Positions 24,333-34,372 of a DNA stretch of 64,000 bases are shown here, in pieces. The notes below the pieces were generated by a model that saw only the letters and a program-made list of their open reading frames with translations, was not told the DNA's origin and searched no databases. A program made the translations under genes and the position numbers. Source of the stretch: Gentiana macrophylla (lineage: Eukaryota > Streptophyta > Magnoliopsida > Gentianales > Gentianaceae); contig CM047805.1 of the NCBI GenBank assembly GCA_026214975.1, positions 110,479,845 through 110,543,844 on the forward strand, written 5' to 3'. Within the stretch, counting starts at the first letter, position 1; each line of letters starts with the position of its first letter.

Positions 24333-24895
24333 CCCGTTTGTACTCTATGTATTCCTCTATCCGTAGAGTACATTGAATGCACAGAAATGTCTATAACGGA
24401 GTTTCTCTTATTCATATTAACAGCTACCCTAGGAGGAATGTTTTTATGCGGTGCTAACGATTTCATAACTATCTTTGTAGCTCCGCATGTTTCATTTATG
24501 CTCCTACCTATTATCCTGATATACCAAGAAAGATGTACGGTCTAACGAGGCTACTATGAAATATTTACTCATGGGTGGGGCAAGCTCTTCTATTCTCGTT
24601 CATGCTTTCTCTTGGCTATATGGTTCATCCGGGGCGAGATCGAGCTTCAAGAAATAGTGAATGGTCTTATCAAGACACAAATGTATAACTCCCAGAATTT
24701 CAATTGCGCCCTATTCATCACTCAGTAGGAATTGGGTTCAAGCTTTCCTCAAATTTCTTCTCATCAATGGACTCCGGCGACGATACGAAAGGAGTGCGGT
24801 TCGTTCGATAAATTCCTACCTCTCTGATCTATCTCTGAGATGTTTGGATCTTTCAAAACTCCATGGACATGTAGAAGAGAAATGCTATCCCCAAT
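24333..24895 (+). pseudogene. ndhB: Plastid ndhB exon 1 fragment (nuclear copy)
   Basis: Encodes pieces of subunit 2 of the plastid NAD(P)H dehydrogenase, a thylakoid proton-pumping complex. Blocks seen include [53 protein letters not shown] and FKTPWTCRREMLSP, the last at the end of exon 1. The amino-terminal part is missing. Small deletions shift the frame after [13 protein letters not shown] and again near 24650-24800. Sequence to about 25150 may be the group II intron, but I could not confirm that. Not functional in the nucleus. Confidence 0.9.
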
Positions 24896-25280
24896 CGGAC
24901 CAAGACAGAATAGCAGCTTATTCAGGGCATTCATGTGGAGCAATAGATTCGAGAGCAAGAGCAGGGGACACCAAGGGCGGTTTATTGAACGCCTACTTAA
25001 AGAAGAAGAGTCAGAGCTGATTCGTCCTTGCCTTCTCTTTATAGAACTATGAATAGATACTGGGATATTCTCTGGGGTTATTCGCTGCCCATCAACGAAG
25101 GAATGGTCCTCGCACCGAACTCTAAGCGCTAGTTGAACCTTCTTCGGTCTCTTTCAGAGGGGAGGAGCTTACTGGTCCTAACTCAATCATAACACAAACT
25201 ACCATTCCATCTATCATATCAGTCGAGTCGATCCGATTCGTGCTTATGTATAGATAAGGCAAAAGAGAACCCTTAGCAAA
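24896..25280 (+). other. Possible ndhB intron and adjoining organelle DNA
   Basis: No coding signal. The text directly following exon 1 of ndhB is consistent with its intron. Identity from about 25150 onward is unknown. Confidence 0.4.
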
Positions 25281-25286
25281 TTCTCG

Positions 25287-25345
25287 CGGATGGAGAGGGA
25301 TTCAACCCCGGTATTCCTCTCAATACTGGTTTTCAAGACCGCCTC
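25287..25345 (-). pseudogene. trnS-UGA: 3' half of tRNA-Ser(UGA), mitochondrial type
   Basis: The minus strand shows the anticodon arm GGTCTTGAAAACC (TGA at 25333-25335), a variable arm, and the T arm and acceptor strand ending CCCTCTCCATCCG at about 25287. The variable-arm sequence resembles plant mitochondrial rather than plastid trnS-UGA. The 5' half is replaced by other sequence (25346-25400 contains CTCAGCGGTTTAGGAGT), so no complete cloverleaf can form. Confidence 0.6.
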
Positions 25346-26299
25346 CATCTCATGGTAGCGAAAGACGATTCCTACTCCTAAACCGCTGAGTGATGGGCAA
25401 CAATCTCTAATTACCTATGACGAAATTTAAAAGTTTCCCATTCAATTTGTAGGGAGGATTTAATGCTCTAAAAGAGGATACTTAATGCAACCCCTTCATC
25501 AAGTAATGTTCCAAATTTTCATTTCATATACCATTCCCGTATGCCATACCTCTTAATAAATCTTGCTATACGCCCAAGCCTTCTCCCATCGGTAGTTGGA
25601 AGTCAGACCGAGACCTGATGTACAAGAATATGTGGAGCTCAAGATGTCCGGGAAGCACAGGATTAGCACTTTCTTTGTCGTTGTTGTATATTGGCTTTTC
25701 TGTGATATCCGGTTTTGTACTCGAACAATTTACCCATTCTTTAAATTGAAAATCAACAAAATTGCTTCTACAACTACGAAAAGACATTTTATAGACCTCA
25801 GATCTACTTCAATTAATATGGAAATAGGATAATCTCTTGCGTAGTAGAATTTTCTATTGAATGAAGCAGTGTTTTCCATCAAGAAAGACGAAAGCAAAAC
25901 AAAAAGAAAATTTTTAGCACTTACTTTCTATACTAATTAAAATTATGCTGTCGTAAGGTATGAGGATAGCTATACTTGATTCGGTATACTCTAAAGACGC
26001 CCTCGGTACAATATTGACGATCTCACAAAATATAAGTTTCAGTGAATTTCCATTTACTGATCTCATCTTTTATGGAATCTAGGATGAACAAAAGGAGTTC
26101 TCCATCAGAAAGTTTTACGACGTTTTGTACGACGCACATTACTTAGAAGGTTTTAGAAAGTTATGTAGATAGGAATGAATAAATAAAATATGAAAGAAAA
26201 TACAAAGAAATAAAAGGGTATGGAATTCTCTTTATTTGGATCTCGAATCAATCTTGTCTATTAAATATTAAATTCAGGTAATAGAGATACTTTAAGCAT
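25346..26299. other. Unrecognised, probably organellar
   Basis: A run of about 950 bp between the tRNA fragment and rpoB. ORFs of 73-78 codons at 25566-25832 lie on both strands and show no domain I know. Nothing else is supported. Confidence 0.35.
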
Positions 26300-26304
26300 C
26301 CCAT

Positions 26305-26458
26305 TAGTTATGTATCAACGCTCCAACAAAAATACTTGTATACACCAAAAACCCTGTGTTCAATGGGATAAATACATTAAAAAGGGACAAATTTTAGCGA
26401 ATGGTGTCATGCTACAGGTTGGTGGCTTAACTTTCTTTGGGAAAAACGTATTAGTAGC
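26305..26458 (+). pseudogene. rpoB: Plastid rpoB fragment
   Basis: Encodes a short part of the beta subunit of the plastid-encoded RNA polymerase: [14 protein letters not shown], then [12 protein letters not shown], then GKNVLVA. About 50 codons remain, with one frame disturbance after ILANG. The homology stops abruptly at GTATTAGTAGCTT, where the next patch begins. Confidence 0.85.
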
Positions 26459-26930
26459 TTGATCGAATGTGTAGGATAGGTGGGAGCGAGTGCACTACTA
26501 GGAGTGTTTCAAGGTGACAGGAAAGAGGGAGTGAACCGAGGGTGATAGAATAAGCCCCCGCTGAGGAAGGATTCCCGGTAAGTCACCGATTGCGAACCAC
26601 CACTAACGAAATTTCGGATGAGGAACACCAACTAAGGCACTAATAACAAAGAAAAAGCTAATACCGCTCCTCCCATCTCTTTCCTTGGTTGTAGTGGAAC
26701 TTTGGTTTTATTTAGCGAGGAACCCTTTCACTCCTTTTCCAAATGCGTGCTTTTGTGATCGATCGAAAATGAATAATGAGACGTCGTCATGACTAGCTAG
26801 AATGAGCAAGCACGAGCAACTCGACAATGACAGTGTTACATCAAGGCGCCTCGACGGCGGGGCAACCGATCGACCGGGCGGAGTGAACTACAGGCGAAGA
26901 TCGTCAGTAATATCTATGCATCCTGTGATT
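26459..26930 (+). other. Possible mitochondrial rRNA-like and intergenic DNA
   Basis: GTGTAGGATAGGTGGGAGC near 26469-26487 is a highly conserved large-subunit rRNA phrase. The sequence after it does not obviously continue as rRNA. The rest is GC-richer than the surroundings, which suits plant mitochondrial DNA, but I cannot identify it. Confidence 0.4.
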
Positions 26931-27127
26931 TCAATCAACCGATTCATTGAATATCATTGAGTAACTTATGGTTAAATCGTTGAATATGAGTAACTTGTGT
27001 CGAAACTAATAATACGAACTGGGTCTTGGAACTTCAGTACAAAATTAAACACGTTTTTAATTATTATATTATGGAATAAAATTAGAAAAGATTTTCTATT
27101 TGAATCATTTCTTCCATATTTTGTTTT
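26931..27127. other. Unassigned AT-rich flank
   Basis: Nothing recognised between the organelle mosaic and element D. Confidence 0.4.
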
Positions 27128-27501
27128 TGAAGAGAGTTTGAGAATGTGTTAACACAAGAGTAAACTTCAACTTATCTTTTATTCATTGATAATGAAGGAG
27201 TATAAATAGATACAATTTGGAGAGAGACTAGCTAGCTAGGGCGGCCACTTGAGTATGTAGATGTGGGCGGCACAAAAGCAAAAAGTAAAAGTACAATCTA
27301 TGTCTATGTCTATGACATAAAGTAAACTAGAGTTTGACATATTAATTGTTTATATGTATCACAATTAATATGTCTTTTACAAATAAATAAAGTGTACAAA
27401 TAAAGTTATGCACGACATATAGTCTCATTGTGATCATGAGGATCAAGAGCCACGATCACCACTGAGAGCCTCAAGAGATCACTGAGTGATATATTTCCAC
27501 A
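27128..27501 (-). repeat. Element D 3' LTR
   Basis: On the plus strand starts TGAAGAGAGTTTGAGAATG and ends ATTTCCACA. Its first 227 bases are nearly identical to 31808-32034. Confidence 0.9.
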
Positions 27502-27515
27502 CCCTCAAAATCTGG
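27502..27515 (-). promoter_or_regulatory. Polypurine-like tract of element D
   Basis: The minus strand reads CCAGATTTTGAGGG directly before the LTR. It is only partly purine. Confidence 0.5.
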
Positions 27516-27519
27516 TCAG

Positions 27520-30500
27520 ATATATTGATGCAAACAAGTTTGCTACTTAGTCTCACGAACGTAAGAGGTGGAATAGCCTTGGTAAGAATATCGCATTTTG
27601 ATCTTCTCTCGAGGAACATACCGGAGTTGAATAATCTTGGCATCAATCTTCTCCTTCGTAGTGTCTCACAATGTCCACATGTTTTGTTTTGTCATGATGG
27701 ATCGATCCTCTCGCCATGCATAGTGCTGAGTTATTATCACAACAGAGTGTGATAGGTTGTCAATAGGTTGTCGGGTTCGCAAGAAGTACTTTTGAGCCAA
27801 AGAGCTTCACAAATGCCTAAAACCAAAGGCCCTGAGTTCACCTTTCAAAGATCGCTTCTAGACATGTAGAGGTTGTTTCTGCTCCTCCAAGTAACAAGAT
27901 TGCCCCATACATAGGAACAATAGCCTGTGGTGACCTTTCTATCTATGTGGCATCCAAAATTTCAATCAAAGATCAAGATAGACCTTGATGGATCTATCGC
28001 CAGACTTGGTGAAGTGTAACCTCGGCCAGAGTGGACTTCAAATACCGCAGATTCTATTCACCGCATCCCAATGTTGCTCAAGAGGGCAATGCATGAATCA
28101 AGCAACTGTGATCGACACCATATGCAATATCCGGTCTTGTATGGGATAGGTAGATGAGTTTCCCTACAAGTCTTTGATATTGTTCCTTCCTTACAAAGAA
28201 TGTCACCATGTAGCAGGTATGACCTGGGTCTACTGGGATACAAAGAGTTTGCACCCCAAAGATGCCAGCTTCTTCAAAGAGTCCAAGACATATTTCCTTT
28301 GGGAGACCGAGATTCCTTTGATGTTTCTAGCTACTTCCATGCCAAGAAAATACTTAAGTAAACCCAAGTCTTTAACTCCGAAATACCTTTGCCAAAGAAT
28401 TCTTCAAGTGTTGGATCTCAGGGTCATCTCCAAAGAAGATGATATCATCCACATAGACAATAAGAATAGACCTCTTCCGGTTGGTTGTCTTGATGAACAT
28501 AGTGTGATCGAATTGCATTGGTGATATCCAGCAGCTTTTGACCACAATTGTTAATTTTCCAAACCATGCCCTTGGTGATTGCTTCAGCCATATAGAGATT
28601 TCCTCGCCTTGCACACCTTGCCTTGAGTATGAGGATTGATAAAACCAGGAGGTATAGTCACATAAACCTCCTCAAGAAGGTCCCCATTTAGAAAAGCATT
28701 TTTGATGTCCAATTGATGAAGAGGCCACTAAGTTGGACAAAGAGAGAAATTAGTACTCTGACAAAGGTTGAGCTTTGCCACTGGTGCAAAAGTTTCTTTA
28801 TAGTCAATGCCATAAGTTTGAGTGAATCCTGGCTACCAATCTGCTTTGTACTTGTCAATAGTGCCATCAAGTTAGTGGTATTTGATAGTGAATAACCATT
28901 TGCAATGGATCGTCTTCTTGCCTTTTTGGAAGAGTTGTGAGATCCCAAGTATGATTATCCAGAGGCGCTCATCTCTGCTTTTAACAAAGAGCCTTCCACT
29001 TATCATTTTGAAGGGCCTCCTGAATATTTCGAGGATAGAGTGAGAGTCCAGTCCTGTGTAAACATGGCAAAGACAGAGACAACCGATCATAAGATAAATA
29101 AGAATGAATAGAATGATCGGGCATGATCTTTTCCCTTTCCTTAGAGCAATAGGTCTCATCATCCACTTCAAAGCAGATCACAGAGTCAATAAGCCGAGGT
29201 CCAAACAGACTCTGTTCAAGAGGTCGGCCGAGGTTCTCGTTCAAAGAGTTCTCTGGGTCGCAGACTCAGGGTCGATGACTCGCCGAGGGTCGGGAATGTG
29301 AGTATCCGCAGGATGTCGGGCGTTATGAGTCCACATTGGGTTAGACTCGCCGAGGGTAAATGGTTTGCCGAGGAACGAACTTAGTTCAATCTCAATCAGT
29401 TTCCATCGCTGATCGCTCAAGAGGGTTTGTCAGAATATTTGAGTCCTTTCAAAGAATTTCACATCCATAGAATTGTAAAATTTCTTTTCAAGAGAGAGAG
29501 TAACACTTGTAACCTTTCTCTCGTCCCGTGCATATCCAAGGAAAATGCACTTATGAGCTTTAGGATCAAGTTTACTGTGTTGAGCATGGATATAAACAAA
29601 CACAAGATACAACCAAAGATCTTTGGAGGCAATTGGGTAATAAGATGAGAGCAGGAGTGTGTGGTCGCAGGTTTGGAGAGGAGTTTTGAAACCTAACACT
29701 CACTGGGAAGTCTGTTGATTAAATATGTTGCAATCAATATAGCTTCACCCCACATGTATTTAGGAACATGTGTAGTGAACATGATTGATCCGGCCATTTC
29801 CAAAGAGATGCCTGTTTTTTCTTTCAAAGAACCCCATTCTGTTGAGGTGTTTCTACACAACTACTCGATATGAACAATTCCTCCATTAGTCAAGTTTAGT
29901 TACCGAGGTTAGACTCATAGAATTCCAGAGCATTATCGCCTTTAAGATCTTGATCTTAGTATCAAATTGGGTGGAGACCATGTGATAAAATTCTTGGAAG
30001 ATAGTCCAACTTCGATTTGTCTTTCATTAAGAATGCACCAAGTGTTTCTCGGTATGATCATCAATGAAGGTTACAAACCACCTTTTCCCCGTTATACTTT
30101 TCACTCTTGAGGTCCCTATACATCACCGTGAATTAGTGTGAAAGGAAGAGGGGCAAGTGAGGTAACTTAGCATACACAGATTTGGTGAGTTTAGCAAATT
30201 GACAAATATCACATTGAAGATCATTAAGATTACATCCTTTAAACAATTCAGAATTAAAGACTTTAAATAACCAAAACTTGGATGTCCTAGTCTATAATGC
30301 CATAACATGATATTGTCAAGTTTTTGAGTGCAGTCATGAGGCGATTCTGCTTCATCTTCTCTGTCTTCAAAGAGGTTGATCACAAACAATCCCGAAAGGT
30401 GGTTTAGCTTGACCAATCACTTCTCGAGAAGAAAGATCCCCTGAATATGCACCGATTCTTATTAAAAACAATAAATTCCAATTCGATCTTTAAGTGAGTT

Positions 30501-31780
30501 TACCGATGGTATATAAGGTTACGCTAACTTTGGAACAAACAGACATTCTGTAGATATATCTCGATTAGTAAGTTTAACCTTCCCAACACCTTTTGCATAA
30601 GAAACAGAACCATCAAGCTAGCCTTAATTTATGAATTTGGTTGCATGGCATATATTGGGTAATAAGGTTTTTATTACTACCATATATGGGAAGACGCCTA
30701 ATCAACAATCCAAGTCTCATTACTAAGAGGTGAGTAAAATATACCTGCTTTAGCATGAGTGGCCATTTCAAGAGGGGAGCTACCTTCCGATGCCGAGCAA
30801 TAAAGGCTTTAAATGCAAAGAACTCGAGCATTCACCATCATCATTCTCCTCTTCACCGACAAGTTTGCCTTGACTTTCCTCGGTTGGTTTTGAGGTTTTA
30901 GAGGGGTTAGGTTTGCCATGTAGCTTCCAACAATTGTCCTTGGTGTGATTTGTGCGCTTGCGCAGTGATCACGTAATGCCTTTCCAAATTTTCTCAGTGG
31001 GCTTCCTGTAAGTCTCATTAACCTTTGAGGCAAGACTTTCAGTAGGGTTGTCACAGAGGAAGTTCAAAGAAAGATCACTTTCCTCCTCAAGCTTCCTCAT
31101 GTTTGACCTCAAAGAAACATGGATTTGAGATTTGGAAGAGGTTTAGTAGCAAGAATTCTACCTCCGACATCATCAAGAGTAGGATTCACCCAAGAAGGAA
31201 TTTAAATACTCTCTTTTCTCAATAATGTCTTTAAAGAGTGCAAGATCTTTAACATCATTCCAGGGTGAGTTTCCAACATATCTAGGTGTTGCCATGCCTT
31301 AGATAGTTGATTAAAGTATTGAGTTACGCATATATCCCTTGTCTCAATTTTGAATCTGAGCTTGAGTTCATAGACTTTATGTATTGTCCTTTTGAGTAAA
31401 GGTCTCTGGCATTGTCCCGCATTTCCTTAGCAGTTGTCATACATCATGAAGTTCTCACTGATCTCTTTGTCATGCACCTCGTGAGGATGGTCATGACTTG
31501 GTTATTTTCTCGGTCCCATGCTTCAAACTTGGGGTCGGCCAAAGCAGGGCAGTGTTTGGAACCAGCATGTATATCCCATCTTGCCTCGGCCGAGAGATAT
31601 ACATTTTCATAGACCTTGACCATAACAAGTAATTGTTACCATCAAGTTTATGATTTGTAAAAGAACAAGAAATTGGCTTATCCCATCTCTCACGAGGCAA
31701 TTGTGAGTCTCATCAAGAAGATGAAACATCGATAATGTTGACATTTTTCCTCAAAAGAATTGAGTTTTGCAAATGATTTT
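27520..31780 (-). pseudogene. Element D Gag-Pol remnant (Copia)
   Basis: Copia polyprotein in many broken frames on the minus strand. Gag is near 31500-31700 (LDGNNYLLWSRSMKMYIS). The pre-integrase block is near 30300 (LWHYRLGHPSFGYLKSL). The integrase C-terminal block is near 29450-29600 (LDPKAHKCIFLGYARDER, then FYNSMDVKFFERTQIF). The reverse transcriptase has [10 protein letters not shown] near 28660 and [12 protein letters not shown] plus the catalytic YVDDIIFFGDD near 28440. An 'RLVGKLIYLSHTRPDIAY'-like block is near 28130. RNase H-end remains with a 'KHVDI..HY' type motif are near 27650. Order and motifs fit Copia. A lineage cannot be given. Confidence 0.88.
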
Positions 31781-31793
31781 TAGAACTCAAGAA

Positions 31794-31807
31794 GTCTCTC
31801 GATACCA
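31794..31807 (-). other. Primer-binding site of element D
   Basis: The minus strand reads TGGTATCGAGAGAC immediately inside the 5' LTR, close to the initiator tRNA-Met complement TGGTATCAGAGC. Confidence 0.75.
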
Positions 31808-32034
31808 TGAAGAGAGTTTGAGAATGTGTTAACACAAGAGTAAACTTCAACTTATCTTTTATTCATTGATAATGAAGGAGTATAAATAGATACAATTTGA
31901 GAGAGACTAGCTAGCTAGGGCGGCCACTTGAGTATGTAGATGTGGGCGGCACAAAAGCAAAAAGTAAAAGTACAATCTATGTCTATGTCTATGACATAAA
32001 GTAAACTAGAGTTTGACATATTAATTGTTTATAT
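31808..32034 (-). repeat. Element D 5' LTR, truncated by N gap
   Basis: Matches the first 227 bases of 27128-27501. About 147 further bases are expected but hidden in the gap. Confidence 0.9.
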
Positions 32035-32134
32035 NNNNNNNNNNNNNNNNNNNNNNNNNNNNNNNNNNNNNNNNNNNNNNNNNNNNNNNNNNNNNNNNNN
32101 NNNNNNNNNNNNNNNNNNNNNNNNNNNNNNNNNN
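32035..32134. other. Assembly gap (100 N)
   Basis: Exactly 100 N, the usual placeholder for a gap of unknown length. Different elements are truncated on its two sides. Confidence 0.99.
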
Positions 32135-33400
32135 GCTCAATCCGACTAAGATGATCGGCTACCACATTCTCACAACCTTTACGGTTTCTAATTTCCACAT
32201 CGAACTCTTGAAGGAGCAAAATCCATCTCAACAAACGCGGTTTCACATCCTTCTTAGCGAACAAATATTGCAATGCGGAGTGGTCCGTATGGACAACCAC
32301 TTTAGACCCCACCAGATAGGATCTAAACTTGTCGAAAGCAAAAACTACTGCCAACAATTCTTTCTCAGTCGTAGTGTAGTTCTGTTGAGCCGGATTCAAA
32401 GTGTGACTTGCATAATAAATCGGTCGAAACAACTTATCCACCTTTTGTCCTAACACTGCCCCTACTGCCAAATCGCTAGCATCGCACATGACCTCAAACT
32501 CTTGCTCCCAATTTGGAGCTATCAAAATCGGAGCCTCAGTCAAAAGCTTTTTAATCTCCTCGAAAGCTTCCACACACTCATCATCAAAAGCCACATTTAC
32601 TCCCTTCTTCAATCTAGAGGTAAGAGGTGTAGCCTTTTGGGCAAACTTAGGGATAAATCTACGATAAAACCCCGCGTGCCCCAAGAAAGATCTTAACGTT
32701 TTCAAACTAGTAGGCATAGGCAACCTAGAAATAGCATCTACCTTAGCCCTATCAACCTCTATCCCCTCAGCTGAAACCTTATGACCTAGGACAATTCCCT
32801 CAGTCACCATAAAATGACACTTCTCCCAGTTCAAAATCAAATCGGTCTCCTCACACCTAGCGAGCACCCTATCTATATCAGTCAAGCATGCATCAAAAGC
32901 TGTCCCCAAAAGCTAAAATCATCCATAAACACCGCCATACACTTATCAATCAAATCAGCAAAATGGCAAGCATGCATCTACGGAATGTCGCGGGTGCATT
33001 ACACAACCCGAAAGGCATTCTTGAAATGCAAAGGTGCCATAGGGGCAAGTAAGCGTGGTCTTTTCTTGGTCATTGACATCAATGTGAATCGATAATAACC
33101 ACTAAATCCATCGAGAAAACAATAAAATGCATGACCGGCAAGCTTATCTAACTCTTGATCAACAAGCGGGAGTGGAAATGATCCTTCCTAGTCTTTTCAT
33201 TCAACATGTGAAAATCAATGAGACTCGATGACCGATGCATGGCGTGCTGCAGAAAAGACTCACCTCGCTCATTTGTTAGCACTGTAATGCCGCCCTTCTT
33301 AGGTACCACCTGTGTGGGACTCACCCACTCACTGTCCGAGATGGGGTAGATGATGCCCAACGTCAACATCTTCACCACTTCCTTTCTTACCACTTCCAGT
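32135..33400 (-). pseudogene. Element E reverse transcriptase and RNase H
   Basis: Copies the element RNA and degrades it from the hybrid. On the minus strand RT begins near 33393 (VRKEVVKMLTLGIIYPISDS, then WVSPTQVVPKKGGITV) and continues with DFHMLNEKTRKDH. The catalytic FMDD is at 32918-32929. An open frame from about 32909 then holds [19 protein letters not shown], the RNase H blocks [33 protein letters not shown] and [10 protein letters not shown], and the end [11 protein letters not shown]. The part between 32909 and 33230 has at least three frame changes, the last just after FMDD. The frame runs into the N gap, after which integrase would be expected. Confidence 0.93.
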
Positions 33401-33570
33401 AAATGCGGGTTCAGTCTCGCTGCGGTTGGCGCCTCGGTCTCGCCTCATCCTCGAGGATGATTTTGTGCTTACATATGTCGGCACTAATCCCTTGATATCC
33501 ACCATTTTCCATCCAAAAGCTCGTTTCCTCTTCTTCAAGACTTGAACTAGCTTTACTTCTGCGCAAGGTG

Positions 33571-34269
33571 TTAGTGAAGCGAGATATAATAAGCCGGAAG
33601 TAAATCACTACCTTCAAGGAAAACATATTTGAGGTGTTGAGGAAGCGGTTTCAACTCCAAATCCGTCGGTGGTTCCTCAATGGATGGCCTTGGCATATCC
33701 TCTGGCGAACCGAGATCCAGTTTCTTAGTCCAGCTAGCTTCCATGAACTCTCCCGCCTCGAGATGCATGGCATAAACTCGCATCACCCGGCTGTCGTCAG
33801 TCACCTTGCATGATTTCATCAAACATTTCTCCAGTGGTTCCTTGTGCCCCTGCAAATTCACATTCTCCAAAACACACGGGTGGATAACATCTATCGAGAA
33901 ACAATCATTCATCTCATTCTCAGGGTGTTTCATGGTTTTGTAAACATTAATCTTAACACTATCTTGACCAACTCTTAAAATGATATCCCCCCTCTTAACG
34001 TCTATCAAGGTCTCCCCAGTATTTAGGAAAGGCCGACCCAACAAAAGAGGTGTCTTAGAATCAGAGTCCATATCAAGAACCACGAAATCAACCGGAAACA
34101 CAAATTTATCAACTTGAACCAACACATCCTCGGCTACTCCTAGCGGTGTCCTAACTGACCTATCCGCCATTTGCAAAGTCATGCCCGTTGGTTCTAATCT
34201 CCCTAGGCCCAGCTTATCATAGACTGACTTTGGCATCAAACTAACTGATGCCCCCAAATCATAAAGCAC
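33571..34269 (-). pseudogene. Element E aspartic protease region
   Basis: Cleaves the Gag-Pol polyprotein. The minus-strand frame starts near the catalytic loop DLGASVSLMP (about 34232-34261) and has the second conserved part LLLGRPFLNTGETLIDVKRG. DLGAS in place of the commoner DTGAS is typical of Athila elements. The C-terminal 90 residues form the linker to RT (EEPPTDLELKPLPQHLKYVF). The frame is open for 232 codons but is joined to gag upstream and to RT downstream only through frameshifts. Confidence 0.9.
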
Positions 34270-34372
34270 ATTTTTTGAAAGCAGTCTCTCCTATAGTTAT
34301 TGGGATAGTAAAGCGCCCCTATCTTGAATTTTGGGAGGATTTTATTCTCAAAAATGGCGGAACATTCATAAC

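Larger units (their letters stand above)
24333..26930. other. Mosaic of organelle-derived DNA (NUPT/NUMT)
   Basis: A contiguous block with recognisable plastid ndhB, a mitochondrial-type tRNA-Ser fragment, plastid rpoB and a motif like large-subunit rRNA, separated by unrecognised sequence of organellar character. Either several fragments were joined during nuclear integration, or one mitochondrial segment that already held plastid DNA was transferred. Frames are broken, as expected for old nuclear copies. The outer borders are approximate. Confidence 0.75.
27128..32034 (-). mobile_element. Element D: decayed Copia LTR retrotransposon, cut by the assembly gap
   Basis: An LTR of 374 bp (27128-27501) is repeated from 31808 until the N run begins. 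The primer site is at 31794-31807 and the polypurine tract at 27502-27515, so the element reads on the minus strand. From right to left the interior holds gag, integrase, reverse transcriptase and RNase H remnants, the Copia order. All frames are heavily interrupted. The right target duplication lies in the gap. Confidence 0.9.

Noticed and set aside
24333..24895. Nuclear ndhB gene
   Set aside because: Frameshifts, missing amino-terminal part, and plastid-type sequence without nuclear gene signals; it is a nuclear copy of plastid DNA.
26459..26930. Complete mitochondrial large rRNA segment
   Set aside because: Only one conserved phrase of about 19 bp fits; the following bases do not continue as rRNA.
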